A stretch of DNA of 21,389 bases, taken from Candidatus Yanofskybacteria bacterium RIFCSPHIGHO2_02_FULL_50_12. Its GTDB lineage: Bacteria > Patescibacteriota > Minisyncoccia > 2-02-FULL-40-12 > GWA2-44-9. Below are positions 13,785-20,318 of this stretch, piece by piece; within the stretch, counting starts at the first letter, position 1; every line of letters begins with the position of its first letter. The notes under the pieces were generated by a model. It was not told the DNA's origin. It did not search any database and saw nothing but the letters and a program-made list of their open reading frames with translations. The stretch lies in NCBI GenBank assembly GCA_001794525.1, contig MGJZ01000022.1, positions 5,676 to 27,064 on the forward strand, given 5' to 3'. The translations under genes and the position numbers were made by a program.

Positions 13785-14462
13785 ATGCCTATTTATAAAA
13801 CAATAGCGCTCACAGTTGCGGCTCTGGCGGCAATTTCAATGAGCGCTGATGAAAACACTGGCATCACCGCCCAGGATTTCTCGTACCTGTTCCACCTTTA
13901 CTATGATAACAGCCAACTTCTGGCCGATCGGGACTTCGAATTCAAATATGACGTGATCGCCGCGCCGTATGAGCCCGCTGAAGTATCGACTGAATTTCCT
14001 TATCGCGGCGAGCTATTTAACTTTGCTGGCGAGGTGGCGGCGAACTTCGTGTTTGATCCAAAAAGCGGCGACGTGCATTTCGTCCGCGGCAAGGTGCAAG
14101 TGCGCGCGCCGTATGTGGCCGATGGGGAACGAGCAGTATTTTACGACTCGCAGAATTCGCCTATCCTGACGATTCGGGTCAGTGAAAGCTCATTTTGCAA
14201 CGATGACGGGATTTGCAACGCCGATCGGGGCGAGGATTCATTGAGCTGTCCCAAGGACTGCAAGCAGGCCGTACCGGTGCCGCCCTCGCCCGAGCCTGAA
14301 TCGGAAGGCACCGGCGATTCTCAAGGTTTGGTGACGGGCCTTCTATATACCTTTGCCGGCTTGGGATTGATCGGCGGGCTGTGGTGGTTCTTTCGAAAAA
14401 GACGAGCAGCTCCGCCGTCCACACCGATACCTCCTCCGGGTCCGCAAAATACAGTACAATGA
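13785..14462 (+). CDS. Secreted, C-terminally anchored surface protein with CxxDGxC...CPxDC motif
   Basis: 225 aa. Hydrophobic signal segment at 5-20, then a beta-rich domain (about 30-135) of unknown type. A short Cys motif, CNDDGICNADRGEDSLSCPK plus DC (C138, C144, C155, C159), probably forms two disulfides or a metal site. Similar Cys motifs are seen in surface proteins of CPR bacteria and archaea (from memory). A Pro/Glu/Ser spacer (163-180), a TM helix (181-203) and a basic RKRR stop-transfer follow, so the bulk is outside. The gene begins 2 bp after the transglycosylase fusion gene and overlaps the next by 4 bp (ATGA), so it is part of the same unit and likely a component of the same surface structure. 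Confidence 0.75.
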   Translation: MPIYKTIALTVAALAAISMSADENTGITAQDFSYLFHLYYDNSQLLADRDFEFKYDVIAAPYEPAEVSTEFPYRGELFNFAGEVAANFVFDPKSGDVHFVRGKVQVRAPYVADGERAVFYDSQNSPILTIRVSESSFCNDDGICNADRGEDSLSCPKDCKQAVPVPPSPEPESEGTGDSQGLVTGLLYTFAGLGLIGGLWWFFRKRRAAPPSTPIPPPGPQNTVQ

Positions 14463-16582
14463 AGATAATGCGATCTTCGCTTAAAATCACTATTATTGTC
14501 TGCATGACTTTGGCAGGCACTCTTCTTATCGGCAATGAAACTAGTGCCGTTGACGCTTGCCAAATAAAATCCTTTACAAATCTTAAAAATAGAACATTTA
14601 CCACAGGCAGGGACGTGGTGGATATCCAAGTGGTGGGGAATGGGTGTGTAGCAACGCCACCATGGGAAGGCTCCATCAATATATATGAGGTTGATACCGG
14701 CCCCGACGATCTTATTCGCACAATCCCCTTTACTTTCCAAGCCGCTCAAGTTTCAGGCGGAGATAGTGCGGCCAATGTTTCGTTTAAATTTACCAATGAT
14801 GATTATGCTCGGGGAGATGACGAAAGACCCAGCGAGCAAATGTACATCGAAGTGGCAGTTGGTACCCAAGAAGTCCTGAATGAAACGGACATTTTTACCG
14901 TTCTTCCGCCAACGACCCTGCCGACCGACTGCAAATTAACTTCTACTAGTTGGGTGGAGCAAACCGCGGTTGTCGGACAAAAAGTAAGAATGAGAGCGGT
15001 TGGCGAGAATTGCAACGGCTGGGAAGTGGCATTTAATATTTATGATTTTGATGGTGCGAGCAATGACTATATCACTACCGTGCGCAAGCATTTCGGCGCA
15101 AGTCCGACTACGACCGTTATTGCAGAATACACTTTTACCGCGGGAGATTATGTAAAAGGCACCGGCGGGCCGGAGGGGGGCGAGTTAGAGTTGTATATCG
15201 AAGCGGTTGCCGGCAGTAGTACTATCCGAAGCACGAGCAATATGGCCCTCAAAGAAGGCGTTGCTGGCAATTGCCAATTAAGCACCGCCCAGTGGCGCTG
15301 GACATTCAGAGCCCAGCCGATTGTAGGATCAACAGTTCAGTTAGTAGTCAACGGAGCCAATTGCGCAGGAGGATTTGCGGGGATAGATCTATATGAGCGG
15401 GATACAGGTTTGGTAGATGATAAATATCCAGCTCGCTTGACCGCACAATTCAATACGGCCGGAACTCAGGCAGTCGTCAATTGGATCGTTGATGGTACTT
15501 GGGACGATGACAATATAGGTTCTTATGAATTTTATTTTGAAGCCGCCGCGGGTAACGCAAAAGTCACCAGTGGAGTACTCAATAACACATCAGGAATTCC
15601 TCTCCGATCCCAAAATGGCTGTCTGAATTGCAATGCGGTACTAGCACCTAGTACTTGTCAGTGCGCCGATGGCTTTAGCGGTGATCGTAGTTTGGCTGGA
15701 ACTTGTGATGCAGTTTGCAAAGATCACATCGGCGATGCCAAAACTAGTTCTGGTGGTGGCGGGACGGGTGGAGGTGGCACCGGTGGAAGTGGCGGAGGAG
15801 GGACTGGTGGTGGAAGTGGCGGAGGATCAGGTACGGCATCGCAGTCCTATGTGTTCAACCTAACCAATCCGCTCTGCACTGACAATTCGTGTCCGGAAAC
15901 GATCTTTGACGTGCTTAATATCATCACGCGCTGGATGTTGAGAATCGCCATCCCGTTGGCTGTGATATTCATCTTGTATGCCGGATTTCTGTTTCTGACC
16001 GCCGGGCCATATCCCAACAACATCAATAAGGCCAGGGATATTCTAAAATGGACGGTGGTCGGATTGGCTATTATATTCATCGGCCGGGGCTTCATCACCT
16101 TGATTTTCAGCATCATTGACCTGGGTGGTGATGGTTCAGGCCAGGAACAGCAAAATACGCCGACTTCAGGATCTGCCTCGGGCGTACTAGGTAATGCTTG
16201 TCAACAAGACAGCCAGTGCTCAACTGGGCTAAGATGTAAGGGAACCTCGACCGAGAAAATCTGCCAATACCCGAATGGTAACGGAGATAGAGAACCCTGT
16301 TTGGCTAATGGTAATAATTGTCTTCAAGGCTATACCTGCAACATGACTAACGCTAAGCAAGTAGACGGCCAGATGATCGGCGAATGTCGAGTGAATGGCG
16401 GTATCGGCGACTTCTGCCAGCGGGACAACAATTGCTTATCGGGGCTGAAGTGCAATGAGATCTGCCAACGCAGGGACGGTAATGAATTCGGAGAGTTTTG
16501 CGTGAGTGATGCCAATCCTTCGAATTGCAAGTCAAACGCATGCGCAACAAGCCAAGGCAGTGATTATGGCACCTGCCGCTAA
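14459..16582 (+). CDS. Large modular pilin: three beta-sandwich-like repeats, Gly linker, two-TM pilin core, Cys-rich tail
   Basis: 707 aa from the ATG at 14459, chosen because it overlaps the previous stop as ATGA and opens a good signal peptide (1-30). Three tandem repeats follow at about 33-150, 157-265 and 271-380. Each starts with a Cys (C34, C158, C272), has a second Cys after a Gly (C63, C185, C302), then an IYxxD/LYxxD stretch (IYEVDTGPDD, IYDFDG, LYERDTGLVDD), and ends YIEVAVG / YIEAVAG / YFEAAAG. A Cys cluster (388-420) and a Gly/Ser/Thr linker (431-459) precede the pilin core: TM helices at about 492-516 and 531-553 with basic loop NNINKARDILK. The C-terminus (580-707) holds about four Cys-rich units of the CxxDxxCxxGLxC kind. 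Both ends should be outside. Likely an adhesive or tip subunit. Confidence 0.8.
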   Translation: MKIMRSSLKITIIVCMTLAGTLLIGNETSAVDACQIKSFTNLKNRTFTTGRDVVDIQVVGNGCVATPPWEGSINIYEVDTGPDDLIRTIPFTFQAAQVSGGDSAANVSFKFTNDDYARGDDERPSEQMYIEVAVGTQEVLNETDIFTVLPPTTLPTDCKLTSTSWVEQTAVVGQKVRMRAVGENCNGWEVAFNIYDFDGASNDYITTVRKHFGASPTTTVIAEYTFTAGDYVKGTGGPEGGELELYIEAVAGSSTIRSTSNMALKEGVAGNCQLSTAQWRWTFRAQPIVGSTVQLVVNGANCAGGFAGIDLYERDTGLVDDKYPARLTAQFNTAGTQAVVNWIVDGTWDDDNIGSYEFYFEAAAGNAKVTSGVLNNTSGIPLRSQNGCLNCNAVLAPSTCQCADGFSGDRSLAGTCDAVCKDHIGDAKTSSGGGGTGGGGTGGSGGGGTGGGSGGGSGTASQSYVFNLTNPLCTDNSCPETIFDVLNIITRWMLRIAIPLAVIFILYAGFLFLTAGPYPNNINKARDILKWTVVGLAIIFIGRGFITLIFSIIDLGGDGSGQEQQNTPTSGSASGVLGNACQQDSQCSTGLRCKGTSTEKICQYPNGNGDREPCLANGNNCLQGYTCNMTNAKQVDGQMIGECRVNGGIGDFCQRDNNCLSGLKCNEICQRRDGNEFGEFCVSDANPSNCKSNACATSQGSDYGTCR
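15749..15835 (+). repeat. Low-complexity Gly/Ser/Thr linker repeat
   Basis: Imperfect GGTGGAGGTGGC-like units encode residues 431-459 of the modular pilin, almost all Gly with Ser and Thr. It is a flexible spacer between the external domains and the membrane core. Such tracts change length easily by slippage; whole-codon changes would keep the frame. Confidence 0.85.
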
Positions 16583-16607
16583 CACGGTTAGAAAAATAAT
16601 AAACAAT

Positions 16608-16703
16608 ATGAAATTTAAGATTAAGCACAAAGTATTAAACTGGATTCAAGCACGACCGAGCGAAGAGCGAGGAAGTACTGAGGACAGCAGTCCGAACGTA
16701 TGA
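16608..16703 (+). CDS. Possible 31-aa basic peptide coupled to the next pilin gene
   Basis: ATG at 16608, TGA at 16701-16703 overlapping the ATG (16700) of the next pilin gene as ATGA. The peptide begins MKFKIKHKVLNWIQAR, a basic amphipathic helix, and ends with a polar Ser/Glu tail. An in-frame ATG at 16566 would extend it by 14 residues into the end of the previous gene. It fills the otherwise odd 117-bp gap in a tightly packed unit, and may serve to couple translation. No family is known. Confidence 0.35.
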   Translation: MKFKIKHKVLNWIQARPSEERGSTEDSSPNV

Positions 16704-17089
16704 AAATATATCAACGATTTTTGTTGGCCACTGCGCCGGGAAGCCGGGCGGCCGATACCTCGAACTTGCCGGGCGTAGACCTCACAGTACAAAGCCTGTT
16801 CGGTATTATCGCTGGCCTGGCTTGTTGGATTTCCCGCTTGGCTCTGATTGCCATGGTGGTGGCGATCGTCATTTACGGTATTCAGTTCATGATTTCGCAA
16901 GATAATTCGACTAAATTTGGAAAAGCTAGAACGAATCTGATGTGGGCATTAGTCGGAGTGCTTGTGATTCTCGGCACCTATACCATTATCGCGACGGTCG
17001 CTAACAGCGTTGCTTCCTTGGACCCGAACGATCCCGAAGGCCGTTCGCAGCGCTATACCAACTTCGTACCTCTCCGTTGCGGCAACTAA
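16700..17089 (+). CDS. Pilin-like two-TM protein (T4SS_pilin / TrbC-VirB2-like), paralog A
   Basis: 129 aa. Short N-terminal segment without a classical signal peptide, then TM helices at about 37-64 and 79-104 with the loop SQDNSTKFGKARTNL. The loop is basic and fits the N-out, C-out topology of the other pilins here. The C-terminal tail (105-129) is polar with one Cys (C127). The order helix, small/basic loop, helix is that of VirB2/TrbC-like pilins that polymerise into T4SS filaments; the name of the family is inferred from the pattern. The next paralog begins 2 bp after its stop. Confidence 0.75.
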   Translation: MKIYQRFLLATAPGSRAADTSNLPGVDLTVQSLFGIIAGLACWISRLALIAMVVAIVIYGIQFMISQDNSTKFGKARTNLMWALVGVLVILGTYTIIATVANSVASLDPNDPEGRSQRYTNFVPLRCGN

Positions 17090-17091
17090 CC

Positions 17092-17469
17092 ATGAAAAAG
17101 ATTACTTTAATGATCCGCCGGGTATTGATCACAGCAGGAACACTCCTCCCCTTGATGGCCAGCGCCCAATTGCCTCCAGGTAACGCGATCACTTTCGACG
17201 AAGTCGACAACCTAGTCCGCTACCTAGCCCGATTTATCATTGGCATCAGTCTCACGATCGCGGTGGTCATGATTGTTTGGAGCGGGATCACGATGATGGC
17301 CGCGCAAAGTAATCCTACTAAATTTGCCAATGCCGGCCTGCGCCTACACAATGCCTTAATCGGCATCGGCGTAGTAATGGCTACGGGAGTGCTCATAAAC
17401 ACGGTGGCGGCGATCGTTGATCGGTCTTTCTTCTGCCAAGTGAGCGTCCTGGGGATATGTCTGTGGTAA
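17092..17469 (+). CDS. Pilin-like two-TM protein, paralog B
   Basis: 125 aa. Signal peptide 1-25 (MKKITLMIRR then a hydrophobic core, cleavage after ASA). TM helices at about 44-70 and 86-109 flank the loop AAQSNPTKFANAGLRL. The end of TM2 and what follows, GVLINTVAAIVDRSFF, is identical at 11 of 16 positions to paralog C (GVLLQTVAGLVTRSFF), so the two are true paralogs. A short C-terminal tail has two Cys (C115, C122). I chose the ATG at 17092 over a TTG five codons upstream that lies inside the previous gene. Probably a minor or alternative subunit of the same filament. Confidence 0.8.
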   Translation: MKKITLMIRRVLITAGTLLPLMASAQLPPGNAITFDEVDNLVRYLARFIIGISLTIAVVMIVWSGITMMAAQSNPTKFANAGLRLHNALIGIGVVMATGVLINTVAAIVDRSFFCQVSVLGICLW

Positions 17470-17477
17470 TTCTGTTG

Positions 17478-17483
17478 TATAAT
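17478..17483 (+). promoter_or_regulatory. -10 box (TATAAT) for the last pilin gene
   Basis: A perfect TATAAT starts 8 bp after the stop of paralog B, 38 bp before the ATG of paralog C. No good -35 is seen at 16-18 bp. It would give the last pilin gene its own transcript in addition to read-through. Confidence 0.45.
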
Positions 17484-17508
17484 GAAAGTAATGCATAAAT
17501 GGAAGGAA

Positions 17509-17515
17509 AAGGAGG
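17509..17515 (+). promoter_or_regulatory. Strong Shine-Dalgarno site (AAGGAGG)
   Basis: AAGGAGG, 6 nt before the ATG at 17522, an ideal spacing. It is the strongest translation signal in the window and fixes the start of paralog C. Confidence 0.85.
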
Positions 17516-17521
17516 TGGGCT

Positions 17522-17860
17522 ATGAATAAGGTACAAAAATATTTCTATTCCGCGATAGCGGCGTTGCCAACGCCGACCCTGCCGCTTACCGGCGGGAATA
17601 ACGGCGCCATCACTTTGTCGGAAATCCAGGATCGCATCCAACAGATCGCCCAGTTCTTGATTATTGTGGCGATGGTAGTGGCAGTAATCTTTGTCGTCTG
17701 GGGAGCGCTTCAGTACATGCTTGCTCGAGGAGACGCTACTAAAGGCAAAGATGCGCTTAAGGCCGTTCGTAATGGTTTAGTTGGCGCAGGTATCGTCCTA
17801 GCAATCGGCGTATTACTGCAGACTGTGGCTGGTCTCGTCACCCGTTCGTTCTTCAGCTAA
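17522..17860 (+). CDS. Pilin-like two-TM protein, paralog C, probable major subunit
   Basis: 112 aa, the smallest of the five pilin-like proteins. The N-terminal segment (MNKVQKYFYSAIAALPTPTLPLTGG) is only weakly like a signal peptide. TM helices at about 44-66 and 84-106 flank the loop ARGDATKGKDALKAV, and the chain ends RSFFS. The compact size matches mature VirB2-type pilins. It has its own -10 box, an ideal SD site and a strong terminator right after it, which none of the other pilin genes has. These signals suggest it is made in greater amounts, as expected of the main filament subunit; this is inference. Confidence 0.8.
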   Translation: MNKVQKYFYSAIAALPTPTLPLTGGNNGAITLSEIQDRIQQIAQFLIIVAMVVAVIFVVWGALQYMLARGDATKGKDALKAVRNGLVGAGIVLAIGVLLQTVAGLVTRSFFS

Positions 17861-17874
17861 ACTGCACCGCAGTA

Positions 17875-17905
17875 TCATAAAACCCGCTAAAAGCGGGTTT
17901 TATGA
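17875..17905. terminator. Bidirectional terminator between the pilin locus and vanW
   Basis: A perfect 14-bp stem, TCATAAAACCCGCT (17875-17888) with AGCGGGTTTTATGA (17892-17905), and loop AAA. The AT half of the stem gives a U-run on both strands, so it can stop the plus-strand pilin message and the minus-strand vanW message. Its last bases overlap the tRNA-Leu promoter. Confidence 0.88.
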
Positions 17906-17911
17906 TATAAT
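17903..17911 (+). promoter_or_regulatory. Extended -10 promoter of tRNA-Leu
   Basis: TGA-TATAAT, an extended -10 with a perfect hexamer, 11 bp before the tRNA 5' end. The TG part lies inside the 3' arm of the terminator stem. No good -35. Confidence 0.6.
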
Positions 17912-17922
17912 AAGCGGACAAT

Positions 17923-18006
17923 GCGGGTATGGTGAAATTAGCAGACACGCTACCCTTAGGAGGTAGTGGCCGCAAGGCCGTGGGGGTGCAAGTCCCTCTA
18001 CCCGCA
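17923..18006 (+). tRNA. tRNA-Leu (anticodon UAG)
   Basis: An 84-nt class II tRNA: acceptor GCGGGTA/TACCCGC, anticodon stem CTACC/GGTAG with loop CTTAGGA (anticodon 17957-17959, reads CUA), a long variable arm (TGGCCGCAAGGCCG), a T-arm with GTGCAAGTC-type loop, discriminator A, CCA not encoded. Its 3' end touches the stop codon of the opposite-strand vanW gene (18007). Confidence 0.95.
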
Positions 18007-19173
18007 CTACTCAAATGGATTCCGCTCAACCGGATATTCCTTGGCGGAATTGTAATTCGAAAAGAATTTCTGCTCGGTGCTGGTGCCTTCGCCTCGGGCG
18101 ATAGAACGGGTAAAGACGGTTTTTAACGTTCCGTCGGGCTGCTGTTCAAGAATATGCGGTCCGTCGATAGCTACCGTCCGTCCGTCGGCGGTGCCGTACA
18201 TTTCAAACTGAATCTTCGTGCCGGTGATTTTGGTTTGAATAAGGAGGTGGCGACCCGTGTCGTTAAAGAATTTCAAATCGGTGATGCCCGGATAGATCGT
18301 GGCGTCGAATCCTTGGGGCGAGTAGTAAACAACCGGAAAGGCATGCGGCCGGCGTTCGATGATCGGCAGTCCGGCGAATATGGCCGCTCTAAACAAAGTC
18401 GTGGAAACCTGGCAGATGCCGCCGCCGTAGTCATACTCGATTTTGTGATTTCGGATGATTTTTTCGGGCGCGTAGCCGCCGCTGGCTTCAACTTCGCCGA
18501 GAATCTCGTTGAATGAAAAAGTTTGGCCTGGCTTTAAAATCAGACCGTTGTATTTGGCGGAGGCGACGGTGATATTTTGGATGCGAGCCGGACTGGAACC
18601 GGCAAAGTTTGATTCTCCGCTGCCGAGTTTGGCGGTAATACCTAGCGAATCGATTGTTTCGGCAGTGATCGCCGGGGATACAGGCTCGGTCTTAAGAAAA
18701 ACTTTCGTGGCTCCAGACATAAGTTCTTTTCGGAGAACGATGCTGGCCTGTTCAATGTTCAACCGCCGTCCGTCTCGGCCGGCTGCGGTAATGCGCGGTT
18801 TGTCGTTTTCAAAAACAAATCGTGCGTCCGTAGGGGGCTTTCCGCTCACTGCCGCCAGGCCGGTCAGGTAATCAGTCAGGCGATCGGAAAAACGAAGATC
18901 TGCCTGGCCGGTGTATGAACGAGTATATGGTTCGATCCAATTCTTTATTTCAGATCCTTTCAGGATAAATTCCTTGCCTTCTATGTCGATGGTCACTGCG
19001 CGCTCGGTGATGCCGCTGATAGTAGCCGTGAAATTCTTTACCGGCAGAGGTTGAGGTGATGACAAAGCGTGAAAATAGGCGAAAGAACCTAGATAAAACG
19101 CGGCAAGAATAAATATACCGGTGCTGCTTACCCGGTATACTAAACTTCGGAATGATTTGGAGATAAAAGGCAT
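18007..19173 (-). CDS. VanW family protein
   Basis: 388 aa. One N-terminal membrane helix (about 15-34) with a basic start, then an extracytoplasmic region of about 150 residues resembling the PG_binding_4-type domain found before VanW domains, and the VanW domain at about 195-325. The latter has the typical KPGQTFSFNEILG (214-226), GGGICQVSTTLF (250-261) and RRPHAFPVVYY (274-284) stretches. VanW proteins are linked to the cell wall and to some vancomycin-resistance clusters, but their reaction is not established. Presence of the domain alone does not imply resistance. The ATG follows directly on the hsp20 stop codon, so the two are co-transcribed. The gene ends exactly at the 3' end of the opposite tRNA-Leu. 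Confidence 0.93.
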   Translation of the reverse strand: MPFISKSFRSLVYRVSSTGIFILAAFYLGSFAYFHALSSPQPLPVKNFTATISGITERAVTIDIEGKEFILKGSEIKNWIEPYTRSYTGQADLRFSDRLTDYLTGLAAVSGKPPTDARFVFENDKPRITAAGRDGRRLNIEQASIVLRKELMSGATKVFLKTEPVSPAITAETIDSLGITAKLGSGESNFAGSSPARIQNITVASAKYNGLILKPGQTFSFNEILGEVEASGGYAPEKIIRNHKIEYDYGGGICQVSTTLFRAAIFAGLPIIERRPHAFPVVYYSPQGFDATIYPGITDLKFFNDTGRHLLIQTKITGTKIQFEMYGTADGRTVAIDGPHILEQQPDGTLKTVFTRSIARGEGTSTEQKFFSNYNSAKEYPVERNPFE

Positions 19174-19569
19174 TTATCCGGCGATTTTGAGTTTTTTGTT
19201 TCGTGATTTTAACTTCGGCATGCGGATGGTAAGCACCCCGTTGGTATAGATGGCTTTAGCCCGATCGGCGTCGATGTCAACGGGCAGGATGATAGCCCGC
19301 GAGAATGGCCCCCAGTACAATTCGCGGTGGAAGTAGTCTGACGGCTTGATCCGTTCTTTCGGCTCCCGCCGGCCTTTGATCGTTACTATGTCGGTCGTAA
19401 CCGAGACGTCGATATCTCCCGCCGCCGCGCCGGCAATGGTTGACTGGACGATGATTTCGCTATCAGTCTGATACACGTCCACGGTAAGGTGCCCCTCATT
19501 TTTGATGGGAGATTCCTTTTTTGCGGCGAGCCCTATCTCGTAATTGTTGTCGTCAAAAAAATCGTTCAT
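19174..19569 (-). CDS. Hsp20 / alpha-crystallin small heat shock protein
   Basis: 131 aa from the ATG at 19569. The frame runs further upstream, but that part lies inside the prsW gene and is not conserved-looking. The alpha-crystallin domain spans about 26-118, with the hallmark TNGVLTIRMPK (109-119); a short C-terminal tail ends LKIAG. Small heat shock proteins hold unfolding proteins for refolding by ATP-dependent chaperones. The protein is cytoplasmic. It lies 7 bp after the prsW stop and directly before vanW (stop and start abut), so it is the middle gene of a prsW-hsp20-vanW unit. No heat-shock operator (such as CIRCE) is visible in front. Confidence 0.93.
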   Translation of the reverse strand: MNDFFDDNNYEIGLAAKKESPIKNEGHLTVDVYQTDSEIIVQSTIAGAAAGDIDVSVTTDIVTIKGRREPKERIKPSDYFHRELYWGPFSRAIILPVDIDADRAKAIYTNGVLTIRMPKLKSRNKKLKIAG

Positions 19570-19576
19570 CCGTAAT

Positions 19577-20311
19577 TTATGCCGCGTGGACCTGCGATGC
19601 CGTAAGGCGCGCGTGCCGTTGCTTAATTCTATCAAACAAGAGGGATACAAGGAAAGACATCACTAAGAGCAAACCAGTGCCTTTGAGGATACCGAGGAAT
19701 TGATTGTCTGCCGTCGATAGGAACATATTGAAGCTGAAATGGAATACTGTCGCCAAGACGAGGCCGATGATGAGCAGCTTCCTGTGATGGTCTCGGAAAA
19801 ACCAGGCCATTGCTAAGAAGTAGCCTACCAATGCGGACGAAAGCGCGTGCAGCAATGTGGCACCCAAGGCCCGGAAGGCCCATACTTTAAGGGCAATCTC
19901 GGCACCGTCGGGGATGGTTCGGAATAATACGAGAATATTTTCAATGGCCGCAAAGCCCAGTCCGGCGACCATCATATAGATCATCGCGTCGACGGGTTCG
20001 TCAAAATCGGGACTGTTCAACGCTACCATGCGGACCGCGTAGAATTTAATGAATTCCTCGACGAATGAAGCCCAGAGAAAGAAGCCCGGCGAGCCGCCCT
20101 GAAAGATATTGTAGGCCGAAAAATCTCCCAGCTTGGTGAAAGCAATCTGGAATAGGATCGCGAGAGGGGAGACGATGATCCCCATCAAGAATACCTTGGT
20201 GACCAAGTATTTGGGCTCCGGGTGGATGTCCCGCTTAATGAAATATGAAAGCCAAAGCAGGCTGGGCAAAAGCCCCAATACGACGAGGATGACGGCGTTG
20301 CTCAAAGGCAT
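19577..20311 (-). CDS. PrsW-type glutamic intramembrane protease
   Basis: 244 aa from the ATG at 20311, with about seven or eight hydrophobic helices. The family motifs are all present: an early KRDIHPEPK (26-34), EEFIK (E85, E86), FAAIEN (120-125, E124), LHALSSALVGY (H155) and HFSFN (H191, N195). PrsW cleaves membrane-bound anti-sigma factors in Bacillus; CPR and other bacteria carry related CPBP/PrsW proteases with unknown targets. The 20311 start is preferred over an in-frame TTG at 20335, because a TGG-TATAAT promoter ends 7 bp before it and lies within the longer version. The message would be leaderless. The promoter's -10 box overlaps the valS stop codon. Confidence 0.92.
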   Translation of the reverse strand: MPLSNAVILVVLGLLPSLLWLSYFIKRDIHPEPKYLVTKVFLMGIIVSPLAILFQIAFTKLGDFSAYNIFQGGSPGFFLWASFVEEFIKFYAVRMVALNSPDFDEPVDAMIYMMVAGLGFAAIENILVLFRTIPDGAEIALKVWAFRALGATLLHALSSALVGYFLAMAWFFRDHHRKLLIIGLVLATVFHFSFNMFLSTADNQFLGILKGTGLLLVMSFLVSLLFDRIKQRHARLTASQVHAA

Positions 20312-20318
20312 TGCTTTT

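Noticed and set aside
14381..14458. 26-codon N-terminal extension of the 707-aa modular pilin
   Set aside because: It overlaps the end of the previous gene and would bury the signal peptide. The ATGA overlap at 14459 is a far better start.
11258..14573. 14-bp match TGCCAAATAAAATC shared by the inverted-repeat unit and the start of the modular pilin
   Set aside because: About one 14-bp match is expected by chance in a window this long, and the flanking sequences do not match.
18007..19173. vanW as evidence of a vancomycin-resistance cluster
   Set aside because: No VanHAX-type ligase or dehydrogenase genes are nearby. VanW-domain proteins are common outside resistance clusters.
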